DNA from: Hyphomicrobiales bacterium
GTDB lineage: Bacteria; Pseudomonadota; Alphaproteobacteria; Rhizobiales; Rhizobiaceae
DNA: 64,000 nt
Direction: 5' to 3'
Assembly (NCBI GenBank): GCA_900472575.1
Contig: UCIV01000010.1
Coordinates: forward strand, 1 to 64,000
In this document: in pieces, positions 56,115 to 64,000 of the stretch
How the letters are laid out: every line of letters starts with the position of its first letter
Position numbering within the stretch: position 1 is the stretch's first letter
Translations under genes and position numbers: made by a program
Notes under the pieces: model-generated
Seen by the model: only the letters and a program-made list of their open reading frames with translations
The model's database searches: none
What the model was told of the DNA's origin: nothing

Positions 56115-57299
56115 CTAGCGGGTGAAACTGTTTCGCTGATATTCGCGTGGGCTGCAGCCTAGCTCGCGCTTGAAGACCGTGTGCATATACTGGCTGTTGT
56201 TGAAGCCGCTGAGTTCCGCGACACGTTCCAGAGGCAGGCTTTCGTCGCCGAGCATCTCCTGCGCAAGCTGCAGCCGATAGGCGAGCATGTCGTCGTGAAC
56301 CGTGTAACCGAAGGTGCGGCGGAAATGAGTCTCCAGCGTCGTTCGGGAGACGCCGACATAGGCGGCGACCTGCGCGACCTTGATCCCCTGGCCGGCGAAC
56401 TGGCGAATATAATGACGCGCCCGCATCACGTAAGGGTCGTAGATCGGCTGGTAACGGGAAGACATTTGAGCATTCAAACCTTCCGGCGGGACGATCACAC
56501 GGGTCTCATCCAATGTGGCGCCGATCAGCCTGCGGTGCAGCATCGCGGCGGCGGTGCGCCCCATGATGCGGGTCCCCTGCCGCACGGAGCTGATCGGAAT
56601 ACGTGTGAGCATGCGCAGCAGCGGGTCGTCGTCGATACCGACGATCGAGACCTGCTCAGGAACCGCGATATCCGCGAGAATGCAGGCCTGCAGGATGTGG
56701 CGCGCACGGGAGTCTGTCACGGCGATCACACCGATCGGCTTCGGCAGGCCTTTCAGCCATGCGATCACATCGGCAAGGATGTCGTCCCAGTCCGGCCCGA
56801 ATGTACCCTGTCCCTTGAAGACTTCCGGCTTGGCGCGGTCGCGCGCACAGAGCTTCAGATAGGCTTTTTCGCGTTCTTCCGACCAGCGGTATGAACGGGT
56901 CTCCGGCAGCCCATAAAACGCAAAGCGTGGCAGGCCCATATCGACGAGATGGGTATAGGCTTCCGTGACCAGCTTTTCGTTATCCGTCGCGACATAAGGA
57001 AAATTGCGGGGATAGTCAGCATCTCGATGATAGGAGCCGCCGACGCCGATAACCGGTATCGACACTTCCGACAGCGCCTTGACGAAATCGGGATCGTCGA
57101 AATCCGCGATGATACCGTTTCCCGACCAGTCAGCGATCCCTGCAACGCTGTCGCGAAAATCCTCGTGCAGCAGCATGTCCCAGACGGCACGTGTCGATTT
57201 CACGTAATCGCAGACACCTGCAATGATCTCCCGCCCGTAACTTCCACGCGCCTTGAAAAGCAGCGCGACCTGAAATTCATTGCGTTTCTTCGCGGTCAT
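56115..57299 (-). CDS. xylR: XylR-type AraC-family activator with sugar-binding domain
   Basis: About 394 residues: a periplasmic-binding-like (LacI-type) ligand domain (residues about 10-270; GREIIAGVCDYVKSTRAVW, GIIADFDDPDF, VSIVGIDDDPLLRMLTRIPISSVRQG) fused to a C-terminal AraC double helix-turn-helix (VAQVAAYVGVSRTTLETHFRRTFG; VAELSGFNNSQYMHTVFKRELGCSPREYQ). This is the E. coli XylR layout. The inner of two adjacent ATGs is chosen for its spacing to GGAGG. It probably activates xylFGH and the divergent oligosaccharide operon on binding xylose. Confidence 0.9.
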   Translation of the reverse strand: MTAKKRNEFQVALLFKARGSYGREIIAGVCDYVKSTRAVWDMLLHEDFRDSVAGIADWSGNGIIADFDDPDFVKALSEVSIPVIGVGGSYHRDADYPRNFPYVATDNEKLVTEAYTHLVDMGLPRFAFYGLPETRSYRWSEEREKAYLKLCARDRAKPEVFKGQGTFGPDWDDILADVIAWLKGLPKPIGVIAVTDSRARHILQACILADIAVPEQVSIVGIDDDPLLRMLTRIPISSVRQGTRIMGRTAAAMLHRRLIGATLDETRVIVPPEGLNAQMSSRYQPIYDPYVMRARHYIRQFAGQGIKVAQVAAYVGVSRTTLETHFRRTFGYTVHDDMLAYRLQLAQEMLGDESLPLERVAELSGFNNSQYMHTVFKRELGCSPREYQRNSFTR

Positions 57300-57381
57300 C
57301 ATCTCCTCCATCAGACCCCGATTCATCAGCGATATCAACTTGGCGCCGTTTGCAAGAAAAACCTTCGCAATCATCAAGACT

Positions 57382-57396
57382 GTTAAAAATTATAAC
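57382..57396. promoter_or_regulatory. Dyad in the xylR/binding-protein divergent region
   Basis: GTTAAAAATTATAAC is an AT-rich imperfect palindrome (GTTA and TAAC ends) in the spacer between xylR and the rightward transporter operon. It is the only AT-rich spot there and could be part of a promoter or a regulator half-site pair. Low certainty. Confidence 0.3.
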
Positions 57397-57502
57397 GAGG
57401 GGTGCAAAACCGCATGGTCTAGGCTCCGAGAATGAACCGGGGGTGGAGCCTCGGCTCGGAGGGATCTGGCGTCATCTGCCAGGCTTATTGGAGGAAATTG
57501 TC

Positions 57503-58756
57503 ATGAAATCATTTTGCCTCGGGGCCGCTACGGTCCTGGGATTGACCCTGGCTGGCTCGGCGCTGGCCGATGACGTCCGCATGCTGGCGATCGAGCCGAA
57601 TGTTCCGGAAGGACGGCAATACTATCTCGACGTCGCGAAGGCATATGAGGCCGCAAATCCGGGCACAAAAGTGCAGTTCGACTTTCTCGACGACACGTCG
57701 TTCAAGTCCAAGCTGCCGACCCTGCTGCAGTCTTCCGCACGTCCTGACGCCTTTTTCACCTGGACCGGCGGTGTGTTCTACGAACAGGCCAAGGCCGGCG
57801 TGCTGAAGGATATTTCGGTCGATTTTACGGATGCGGACCGCAAGAACTATTCGCCCTCCGGCATCCAGTCGATGAGCCATGATGGCAAGCTCTATGGCGT
57901 GCCGATGTATGCCGCGAGCGTCGTGCTTTGGTACAACAAGGCGCTTGTCGAAAAAGCCGGTGTCGATCCCAAGGCGATCAAGAACTGGGAAGACCTGCTT
58001 GCCGCTTCCAAGAAAATCCAGGGCGCCGGCATCGTGCCGATCGTCATGGGCGGCAAGGACAAGTGGCCGATCGCTCTCTTTTATGGCCAGCTCGCTGCCC
58101 GTATCGCGGGGACCGATGGCGTAGCCGCGGCAGATAAGGGCGAGAACGAAGGCTTTAACAATCCGGCTTTCGTTCAGGCCGGCGAAGCGCTGAAGCAATT
58201 GGCCGATCTGAAACCGTTCCAGCCAGGTTACATGGATACGACTCAGCCCAAGGCGGCTGGCCTGTTCGGTGACGGCAAGGGAGCGTTTTATCTGGCCGGA
58301 AACTTCCTGGTCGGCGCACAGGCGCAGAATTCCGCCTCGGGCAAGGGGCTTGGAGACGACCTCGACTTCATCACCTTCCCGGCAGTTGACGGCGGCAAGG
58401 GCGATCCGGCCGACACGTTCGGCGGCGTCAACGGCTGGCTGGTCACCAAGGATGCGGGTAAATCGACTGTCGATTTCCTCAAATTCCTGACCAACAACAA
58501 GAACCAGACCGAAGGCGGTCGCCTGAAGATCTGGCTGCCGATCGGCACAGATGCCCAGTCCGGCATTGCTGATCCGCGTCTGCGCCGGATCGCTGAAGGC
58601 CTTTCCAAGGCACCACATCACCAGCTCTATCTCGACCAGATGCTCGGGGCGAGCGTCGGTGCGGCCTTGAACGACGCTGCAGCCCAGATCGTCACTGGCG
58701 ATATCTCGCCGGAAGAAGCTGCAGCGCTCGTGGAAGAAGCACGCGAAATGCGCTGA
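57503..58756 (+). CDS. Sugar ABC binding protein (family 1)
   Basis: A 417-residue exported protein (signal GAATVLGLTLAGSALA, then DDVRMLAIEPNVPEG). Family-1 features include YYLDVAKAYEAANPGTKVQFDFLDD, DAFFTWTGG, YGVPMYAASVVLWYNKALVEKAGVDP and FGGVNGWLVTKDAGK. A strong ribosome site (GGAGGAAATTG) fixes the start. With the GH43 xylosidase in the same operon the ligand is probably a xylo-oligosaccharide, by inference. Confidence 0.9.
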   Translation: MKSFCLGAATVLGLTLAGSALADDVRMLAIEPNVPEGRQYYLDVAKAYEAANPGTKVQFDFLDDTSFKSKLPTLLQSSARPDAFFTWTGGVFYEQAKAGVLKDISVDFTDADRKNYSPSGIQSMSHDGKLYGVPMYAASVVLWYNKALVEKAGVDPKAIKNWEDLLAASKKIQGAGIVPIVMGGKDKWPIALFYGQLAARIAGTDGVAAADKGENEGFNNPAFVQAGEALKQLADLKPFQPGYMDTTQPKAAGLFGDGKGAFYLAGNFLVGAQAQNSASGKGLGDDLDFITFPAVDGGKGDPADTFGGVNGWLVTKDAGKSTVDFLKFLTNNKNQTEGGRLKIWLPIGTDAQSGIADPRLRRIAEGLSKAPHHQLYLDQMLGASVGAALNDAAAQIVTGDISPEEAAALVEEAREMR

Positions 58757-58826
58757 GCCTAGCCAGAAGTGGGCGTGGCGAACACTCGCCGCGCCTCACC
58801 CAACACCGGACATATCGAGGAATGAC

Positions 58827-59759
58827 ATGACGACCATGACCGGCTCACGCTCACAGCTGAGCCCGGCGGCGCGCATTGCGCGCATGCATAGACAGGGGAA
58901 GCTCACCGCTCTCCTGCTGTTTCTGCCGCCGGCTCTGGTGCTGTTCACCCTTTTCGTCATCTGGCCGATCTTCAACGCCGCCAATCTCAGCTTCTTCAAG
59001 TGGAGCGGTTACGGCGCGATCGACAATTTTGTCGGCACGCAGAACTATCAGCGGCTTGCCAACCATTCCGTCTTTCACCAGTCCTTGTGGAATTCGGTAA
59101 AGCTGATCCTGGCGTCGCTGTTCATCCAGATTCCGCTGGCCCTTACCCTGGCTCTGCTCATCTACAAGAAGACTTCGATCAACACGGCGTTCCGGCTGAT
59201 CTTCTTCGCCCCCTATATTCTCGCCGAGATCGCCTCCGGCGTAATTTGGAGCTTCATCTTCGACGGTGATTTCGGGGTGTCGGGCCAGATCGCCACCGCA
59301 CTCGGGATCGAGCCTTTCTATATCCTCGCCGACCGGCAATTCGCCTTCCTCGCCATCATCACGGTCGTCGTGTGGAAATATTTCGGCTACCACATGATGA
59401 TCTTCATCGCCGCTTTGCAGGCAGTGCCGGATGACCTGATCGAGGCTGCCGACATCGACGGCGCGGGGCGCTGGCAGAAGGTATTCTACGTCAAGCTGCC
59501 GCTGATCATGCATGCGATCAAGCTTTCCGCGTTCTTCGCGATCGTCGGTGCGCTGCAGGTCTTCGACATCATCATTCCGCTCACCAATGGCGGCCCGTCG
59601 AACTCCACCCATTCGATCGTCAGCTATCTCTACACCTATGGGCTCGCGCAGCTGAATGTCGGTTATGGCGCTGCCGTCGGTGTCGTCCTGTTCATTCTCT
59701 GCATGGTGACCGCTTTCAGCTACCGGCGCCTTGCCATGGGTAAAGGAGGCGCATTATGA
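58827..59759 (+). CDS. Sugar ABC permease (MalF/UgpA-like)
   Basis: A 310-residue permease with six helices, N-terminal LTALLLFLPPALVLFTLFVIWPIFNA and the EAA motif EAADIDGAGRWQKVFYVKLPLI. The typical class region NGGPSNSTHSIVSYLYTYG near the C terminus is present. Its end overlaps the next permease start by four bases. It should form a heterodimer with that protein. Confidence 0.93.
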   Translation: MTTMTGSRSQLSPAARIARMHRQGKLTALLLFLPPALVLFTLFVIWPIFNAANLSFFKWSGYGAIDNFVGTQNYQRLANHSVFHQSLWNSVKLILASLFIQIPLALTLALLIYKKTSINTAFRLIFFAPYILAEIASGVIWSFIFDGDFGVSGQIATALGIEPFYILADRQFAFLAIITVVVWKYFGYHMMIFIAALQAVPDDLIEAADIDGAGRWQKVFYVKLPLIMHAIKLSAFFAIVGALQVFDIIIPLTNGGPSNSTHSIVSYLYTYGLAQLNVGYGAAVGVVLFILCMVTAFSYRRLAMGKGGAL

Positions 59760-60586
59760 ACCGCCCAGGCTTTTTCCTGGCGCTTGTCCGCGCCGCAGTG
59801 CTCTCGATCGTCGCAGCGCTGGTCATCGTGCCGCTCATCGCAACCTTTCTCGGCGGTTTCAAATCCGTCGGCGAATTGAGAGCCTCGCCCTTCGGCCTGC
59901 CGCCTGTCTGGCGCATCGAGACCTATACGGACATTCTCGGCGGGCCGGTCTTCTGGGGTTATATCCAGAATTCGCTGATCATCTCGTTCTCGGCAGTGTT
60001 CCTGACCCTGATGCTGGCCTCGATGGCGGCCTATATCTTCGCGCAGATCCATTTCTTCGGTTCGAAATACATCCAGGCCTATCTGCTGCTGGGGTTGATG
60101 TTCCCGTTTGCCACGGCAATCGTTCCGCTCTTCCTGCAGATCCGCAATTTCGGCCTGCTGGACAATCCGCTCGGGGTGATCCTGCCCCAGACGGCCTTCT
60201 CCATGGCCTTTGCGATCGTGCTTCTGCGCAGCTTCTTCCAGCAATTGCCGAAGGAACTGTTCGAGGCCGCCTATGTGGATGGCTGCGGGTATATCGGTTT
60301 CTTCTTCCGCTTCACCCTGCCGCTATCGACGCCGATCCTTGCCACTGTCGGCACCTTCGTCTTCGTTCAGAGCTGGAACAACTATCTCCTGCCTCTGGTC
60401 GTGATCAATGACAGCGCAGGCTACACCTGGCCGCTCGGCATCATGCGCTATCGCGGCGAGTTCATGGTCGAATGGAACCGCATCCTCGCCTTCGTGTCGC
60501 TGACCATCCTGCCGGCGCTGATCTTCTTCACCTTCACCCAGAAATACATCGTGGCCGGTCTCACCCGCGGCTCCGTGAAAGGATGA
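59756..60586 (+). CDS. Sugar ABC permease (MalG/UgpE-like)
   Basis: A 276-residue permease with six helices and the EAA motif EAAYVDGCGYIGFFFRFTLPLSTP, followed by the class feature SWNNYLLPLVVINDSAGYTWPLGIMRY. It is translationally coupled to the MalF-like gene and precedes the xylosidase by four bases. Confidence 0.93.
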   Translation: MNRPGFFLALVRAAVLSIVAALVIVPLIATFLGGFKSVGELRASPFGLPPVWRIETYTDILGGPVFWGYIQNSLIISFSAVFLTLMLASMAAYIFAQIHFFGSKYIQAYLLLGLMFPFATAIVPLFLQIRNFGLLDNPLGVILPQTAFSMAFAIVLLRSFFQQLPKELFEAAYVDGCGYIGFFFRFTLPLSTPILATVGTFVFVQSWNNYLLPLVVINDSAGYTWPLGIMRYRGEFMVEWNRILAFVSLTILPALIFFTFTQKYIVAGLTRGSVKG

Positions 60587-60590
60587 CCTC

Positions 60591-62225
60591 ATGACACCCG
60601 TAATCCGAAACCCGATCCTGCCCGGCTTCAATGCCGACCCTTCGATCTGCCGCGCCGGCGACGATTACTATATCGCCGTTTCGACCTTCGAATGGTATCC
60701 GGGCGTGCAGATCCATCATTCGCGCGATCTCGTGAACTGGCGTCTGGTTACGCGGCCGCTCAACCGGGCCTCGCAGCTCGACATGCGCGGCGATCCCGAC
60801 AGCTGCGGTATCTGGGCGCCATGCCTCACCTATTCAGACGGCCTTTTCTGGCTGGTCTATACGGATGTGAAGCGCAAGAGTGGCTCGTTCAAGGATGCGC
60901 ATAACTATGTGGTCACTGCGCCTTCGATCGAAGGTCCGTGGTCGGACCCGGTCTACCTGAATTCCTCCGGTTTCGATCCGTCGCTGTTTCATGATGACGA
61001 CGGCCGCAAATGGCACGTGAACCTGCTCTGGGATCATCGCGGACGTCCATCCCGCTTCGGCGGCATCGTGCTGCAGGAATATGATCCGGTCGAGAAGACG
61101 CTGGTCGGGCCGATCTCCAACATCTTCAAGGGATCGCCGCTCGGTCTTTCGGAAGGGCCGCATCTCTACAAGCGTGACGGCTGGTATTACCTGATCGTCG
61201 CCGAAGGCGGCACGGGCTACAGCCACGCCGTGACGATGGCGCGTTCGCGCAATCTGACCGGCCCTTACGAACTGCATCCCGACACCCATGTCGTCACTTC
61301 ACGCTTCCACCCGGATGCGACGCTACAGCGCGGCGGGCATGGCGATTTCGTCGAGACGCCGGATGGCGGCACTTACATGGTGCATCTGTGCAGCCGACCG
61401 CTGCCCGGCCTCTATCGCTCGGTTCTGGGCCGCGAGACGTCCATCCAGAAATGCGTATGGGGCGATGACGGCTGGCTGCGTCTGGATGGCGAAAAATTCG
61501 TGCCGCAGGACGAGGTTCCTGCCCCGAACCTGCCGGCGTATCCCTTCCCGGCAGAACCGGAGCGGTATGAGTTCAACTCGGATAACGGACTGCCGCTGGC
61601 CTTCCAGTGGCTGCGCTCGCCCTATCCCGAACGGCTGTTTTCCCTTACGGAACGCCCGGGCCATCTGCGTCTTTTCGGGCGCGAGTCGGTCGGTTCCTGG
61701 TTCGAGCAGTCACTGGTCGCACGACGCCAGACGGATTTCGACTATGACGCCGAGACGGAAGTCGATTGCGACCCAACCTCGCACCTGCAGATGGCCGGAC
61801 TGATCGCCTACTACAATCGCTTCGCCTACCACTATCTCTGCGTCAGCCGGGACGAGAAGGCCGGGCGTTCGCTGCAGATCTTCTACTGCAACGGCCAATG
61901 GCCGAACGGCATGACGATGCTAGGACTGGACAATCCGATTTCCGTTCCGGACGGCCCGGTGCGCCTCCGGGTCGAGGTGCGCGGGGCGGCGTTGCGCTTC
62001 TTCTACATGAAGGATGGCGCCTGGACGCGGATCGGGCCGGTTCTCGACAATTCCGTCCTCTCCGACGAAAGCGGCGAAGGGGAGCAGAGCAAGATCACCG
62101 GCTCCTTCGTCGGCATCGGCAATTTCACCGGCGCCTTTGTCGGCATGGCGGCCCATGACTTTGGCGGGCTGGCGATGCCTGCAGATTTTTCGCATTTCAC
62201 CTACAAGAACCTTCCCAAGGAATGA
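60591..62225 (+). CDS. xynB: Beta-xylosidase, glycoside hydrolase family 43
   Basis: A 544-residue GH43 enzyme of the XynB subfamily: a five-bladed propeller (about 1-315) with catalytic base Asp16 (FNADPSIC), pKa modulator Asp129 (GFDPSLF) and acid Glu188 (SEGPHLYK), one residue later than the D15/D128/E187 I recall from the Geobacillus enzyme. A C-terminal beta-sandwich (about 330-540) follows. No signal peptide, so it hydrolyses imported xylo-oligosaccharides to xylose in the cytoplasm. Alpha-arabinofuranosidase activity is common in relatives. Confidence 0.93.
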   Translation: MTPVIRNPILPGFNADPSICRAGDDYYIAVSTFEWYPGVQIHHSRDLVNWRLVTRPLNRASQLDMRGDPDSCGIWAPCLTYSDGLFWLVYTDVKRKSGSFKDAHNYVVTAPSIEGPWSDPVYLNSSGFDPSLFHDDDGRKWHVNLLWDHRGRPSRFGGIVLQEYDPVEKTLVGPISNIFKGSPLGLSEGPHLYKRDGWYYLIVAEGGTGYSHAVTMARSRNLTGPYELHPDTHVVTSRFHPDATLQRGGHGDFVETPDGGTYMVHLCSRPLPGLYRSVLGRETSIQKCVWGDDGWLRLDGEKFVPQDEVPAPNLPAYPFPAEPERYEFNSDNGLPLAFQWLRSPYPERLFSLTERPGHLRLFGRESVGSWFEQSLVARRQTDFDYDAETEVDCDPTSHLQMAGLIAYYNRFAYHYLCVSRDEKAGRSLQIFYCNGQWPNGMTMLGLDNPISVPDGPVRLRVEVRGAALRFFYMKDGAWTRIGPVLDNSVLSDESGEGEQSKITGSFVGIGNFTGAFVGMAAHDFGGLAMPADFSHFTYKNLPKE

Positions 62226-62229
62226 TCCG

Positions 62230-63228
62230 ATGGCCGTTGTCGAATATCGAAATATCAAGAAAGACTTCGGGTCGGTCACCGTCATTCCGGATGCTTCGCT
62301 GCATATTCCGGACGGATCCTTCACAGTTTTCGTCGGCCCGTCGGGCTGCGGAAAATCGACCTTGCTGCGCCTGACGGCGGGGCTTGAAGACGCGACCGAC
62401 GGAAAGATCTTCATCGACGCGCGCGATGTGACCGAGGAACGCCCGACCGAACGCGGCATTGCCATGGTCTTCCAGTCCTATGCGCTTTACCCGCATATGG
62501 ATGTGGCCGAAAATATCGGCTTCGCGCTGAAAATGGCCAAGGTTCCTAAGGCGGAAATCAAGGCGAAGGTTGAAGCCGCCGCTGATGTGCTCCAACTGAC
62601 GCCGCTTTTGAAACGCAAGCCGGCGGAGCTATCCGGTGGCCAGCGGCAGCGTGTCGCCATCGGCCGCGCCATCGTGCGCCAGCCCAAGGTCTTCCTGTTC
62701 GACGAACCGCTGTCGAACCTCGATGCAGCGCTACGCACCCAGATGCGGGTCGAACTGGCGCAGCTGCACAAGCGGCTTGGCGCGACGATGATCTACGTGA
62801 CCCATGACCAGGTAGAGGCCATGACGCTGGCTGACCAGATTGTCGTGCTCAACAAGGGGCTGATAGAGCAGGTCGGCGCGCCGATCGATCTCTACAACAA
62901 GCCGGAGACCCTGTTCGTCGCCGGCTTCATCGGCTCGCCGAAGATGAATTTCTTCACCGGGCCGCTGGCTGCGGCAGTCGGCGCGCATACGCTTGGTGTC
63001 CGGCCCGAGCATCTGGACGTTGATCGCAAGGACGGACTTCTTTCCGGCAGCGTGCAGTTCTCGGAACGGCTGGGCAGCGACACCTATCTGCATGTCGCGA
63101 TGGAGGGTATCGGCATCGTTATTGCCCGTGCTGTGGGCGACGCGGTTTATGGGGCAGGGGAGACTGTATGGCTCTCCTACGCTCCGGAGATGACGCATCG
63201 TTTCGACGAAGCCGGCAAGCGACTGTGA
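62230..63228 (+). CDS. Sugar ABC ATPase (MalK/UgpC-like)
   Basis: A 332-residue ATPase with Walker [29 protein letters not shown], Walker [16 protein letters not shown] and [22 protein letters not shown], followed by the TOBE/OB regulatory domain of the MalK class. The start at MAVVEYRN is four bases after the xylosidase stop; upstream in-frame sequence is antisense-like frame inside it. It energises the two permeases and completes the operon. Confidence 0.94.
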   Translation: MAVVEYRNIKKDFGSVTVIPDASLHIPDGSFTVFVGPSGCGKSTLLRLTAGLEDATDGKIFIDARDVTEERPTERGIAMVFQSYALYPHMDVAENIGFALKMAKVPKAEIKAKVEAAADVLQLTPLLKRKPAELSGGQRQRVAIGRAIVRQPKVFLFDEPLSNLDAALRTQMRVELAQLHKRLGATMIYVTHDQVEAMTLADQIVVLNKGLIEQVGAPIDLYNKPETLFVAGFIGSPKMNFFTGPLAAAVGAHTLGVRPEHLDVDRKDGLLSGSVQFSERLGSDTYLHVAMEGIGIVIARAVGDAVYGAGETVWLSYAPEMTHRFDEAGKRL

Positions 63229-63237
63229 AGACGAAAT

Positions 63238-63262
63238 CCTGCGCGCTGATCAGGCGCGCAGG
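63238..63262. terminator. Convergent hairpin between ATPase and FtsX-type genes
   Basis: CCTGCGCGC and GCGCGCAGG form nine perfect pairs around TGATCAG, a 25-base GC-rich element between two convergent genes; it overlaps the stop codon of the leftward gene. Leftward transcripts would then read ATTTCG, rightward ones GCGGTT, so neither has a long U tract. It probably stops transcription or protects the ends from both sides. Confidence 0.5.
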
Positions 63263-64000
63263 GCGGTTGCGGGGGACTGGCGATAGGCAAGCAGTGCCGG
63301 CACGGCTGCCAGAATGGCGGCGAAGCCGAGGAATACCAGCGCCAAACGCAGATCTTCACGCGTAAATCCGACTGGCAGGATGACGCCGCTTTTGGCGGCG
63401 AAAAGCTGCGCGCCGATCTGGGCGGCCGCCAGGCCGATGAGGAAGCCGATGCCGATGCCGAGCGCAACAAGCAGGAAAAGCTCCAGCCAGACGATGGTGA
63501 ATACGGAAAGGCGGGGAGCGCCAAAGGCTCGCAGCGCACCGATCTGACGACGCCTCTGGCCGACATGGATGACTGTGACCAGAACCAGTGCTGCCGCAAC
63601 AAGCCCCTGAGAGCCGGCAGCGACCGCGCTCAGGATCATCTTCGCATCCCCGAGCGTCGCATAAAGCCTCGTCAGCACTTCGCCGGGAAAGACGCCAAGC
63701 GTGCTGCCGGTTCGATATTCCTGACGCAGCCGATAGGCATCGGCTATCGTTTTCGGCTTGACGAGAATGGCCGGCAGGCCGGGCGTGGAGGGACCAAAGG
63801 TTTCGACTATCAGCGCATCCGGATCGATGCTGCCGTGATGATCCTCTTCGATATGAGCGGAGGACGCTGCACCGAGGGCGAAGGCTGGTTTGGCAGGCTG
63901 CACGGCGGGTATCTCCGCGACCGGTGTGGCGTGTTCCTCCGTCTCGCCCTCGACATGCGTTTCGCCGTCCTCGTGGTGTTCCTTGCCTTCATGGGCGTGG
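63250..64000 (-). CDS. FtsX/MacB-type ABC permease, 5' end outside window
   Basis: Only the C-terminal part (about 249 residues) is visible; the frame is open to the window edge. It has a large extracytoplasmic part followed by three helices (ILSAVAAGSQGLVAAALVLVTVIH; FTIVWLELFLLVALGIGIGFLIGL; LALVFLGFAAILAAVPALLAY) and the FtsX-fold motif RRRQIGALRAFGAPR. The extracytoplasmic stretch near the edge is rich in His and Glu (HAHEGKEHHEDGETHVEG and later HIEEDHH). Metal-related export is suggested by that stretch, but not shown. A cognate ATPase should lie beyond the edge. Confidence 0.8.
   Translation of the reverse strand, partial: HAHEGKEHHEDGETHVEGETEEHATPVAEIPAVQPAKPAFALGAASSAHIEEDHHGSIDPDALIVETFGPSTPGLPAILVKPKTIADAYRLRQEYRTGSTLGVFPGEVLTRLYATLGDAKMILSAVAAGSQGLVAAALVLVTVIHVGQRRRQIGALRAFGAPRLSVFTIVWLELFLLVALGIGIGFLIGLAAAQIGAQLFAAKSGVILPVGFTREDLRLALVFLGFAAILAAVPALLAYRQSPATALRA

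Noticed and set aside
1..64000. CRISPR arrays, tRNA/rRNA genes, transposases, phage genes
   Set aside because: Looked for regularly spaced repeats, cloverleaf-like sequences and DDE or integrase motifs; none was seen. The only exact repeats longer than 15 bases that I noticed are the pair at 46192 and 46244 and the inverted arms at 56002-56040.

Overview
The window reads as an accessory catabolic segment from a rhizobial alphaproteobacterium (Rhizobiaceae such as Rhizobium, Agrobacterium, Ensifer or Shinella). Base composition is GC-rich. Solute-binding-protein transporters dominate, there is a rhizobial-type DUF982 protein, and the hut genes and the 579-residue arabinonate dehydratase are of rhizobial type. 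I see no ribosomal, replication or housekeeping genes, no tRNA or rRNA, no insertion sequence, prophage or CRISPR. A megaplasmid or chromid is likely, but that is inference.

Layout. (a) 0.2-7.7 kb, minus strand: remnant of a LacI-type regulator, then an oligopeptide-type ABC transporter (binding protein, two permeases, two ATPases) ending in an Asp/Glu/hydantoin racemase and an RpiR-type regulator. (b) 8.1-17.3 kb: sugar-acid island with a LysR regulator, an enolase-superfamily talarate/galactarate-type dehydratase, a LacI-type regulator with a perfect LacI-class operator, a tripartite tricarboxylate-type transporter (TctCBA), a DapA-family lyase/dehydratase and an L-arabinonate-type dehydratase. 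(c) 17.4-24.0 kb: histidine utilization, hutF divergent from hutIHUD, with a HutC-like operator between them but no hutC or hutG in the window.

(d) 24.1-39.6 kb, all minus strand: an amino-acid-type ABC transporter, an N-carbamoyl-D-amino acid hydrolase, a dihydropyrimidinase/hydantoinase, a hydantoin racemase, a LysR regulator, a D-amino acid aminotransferase, then an oversized GltB-like glutamate synthase (1831 residues) followed 10 bases later by a CysJ-like diflavin reductase. No GltD or CysI is present. This is the most unusual part: it suggests a glutamate synthase-like enzyme fed by a diflavin reductase at the end of a D-amino acid/hydantoin pathway.

(e) 40.1-49.5 kb: a divergent unit of unknown substrate. 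Leftward: creatininase-family hydrolase, two oligopeptide-type permeases, a fused double ATPase, a NodB/PuuE-type deacetylase and a short-chain dehydrogenase. Rightward: MarR-type regulator, the matching binding protein and an isoaspartyl peptidase/asparaginase. Two identical 20-base repeats, 52 bases apart, lie before the MarR gene. (f) 49.6-51.8 kb: Rrf2-type regulator, DUF982 protein, and a methionine gamma-lyase/cystathionine gamma-synthase-type enzyme.

(g) 52.0-63.2 kb: xylose and xylo-oligosaccharide use. xylFGH and a XylR-type activator are separated by a leader carrying a 39-base perfect palindrome. A divergent operon encodes a second sugar ABC transporter with a GH43 beta-xylosidase and a MalK-type ATPase. 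xylA and xylB are not here. (h) The right edge holds the 3' part of an FtsX/MacB-type permease with a histidine-rich extracytoplasmic stretch.

Family and motif statements come from reading the translations and from memory of the families. No database search was run.
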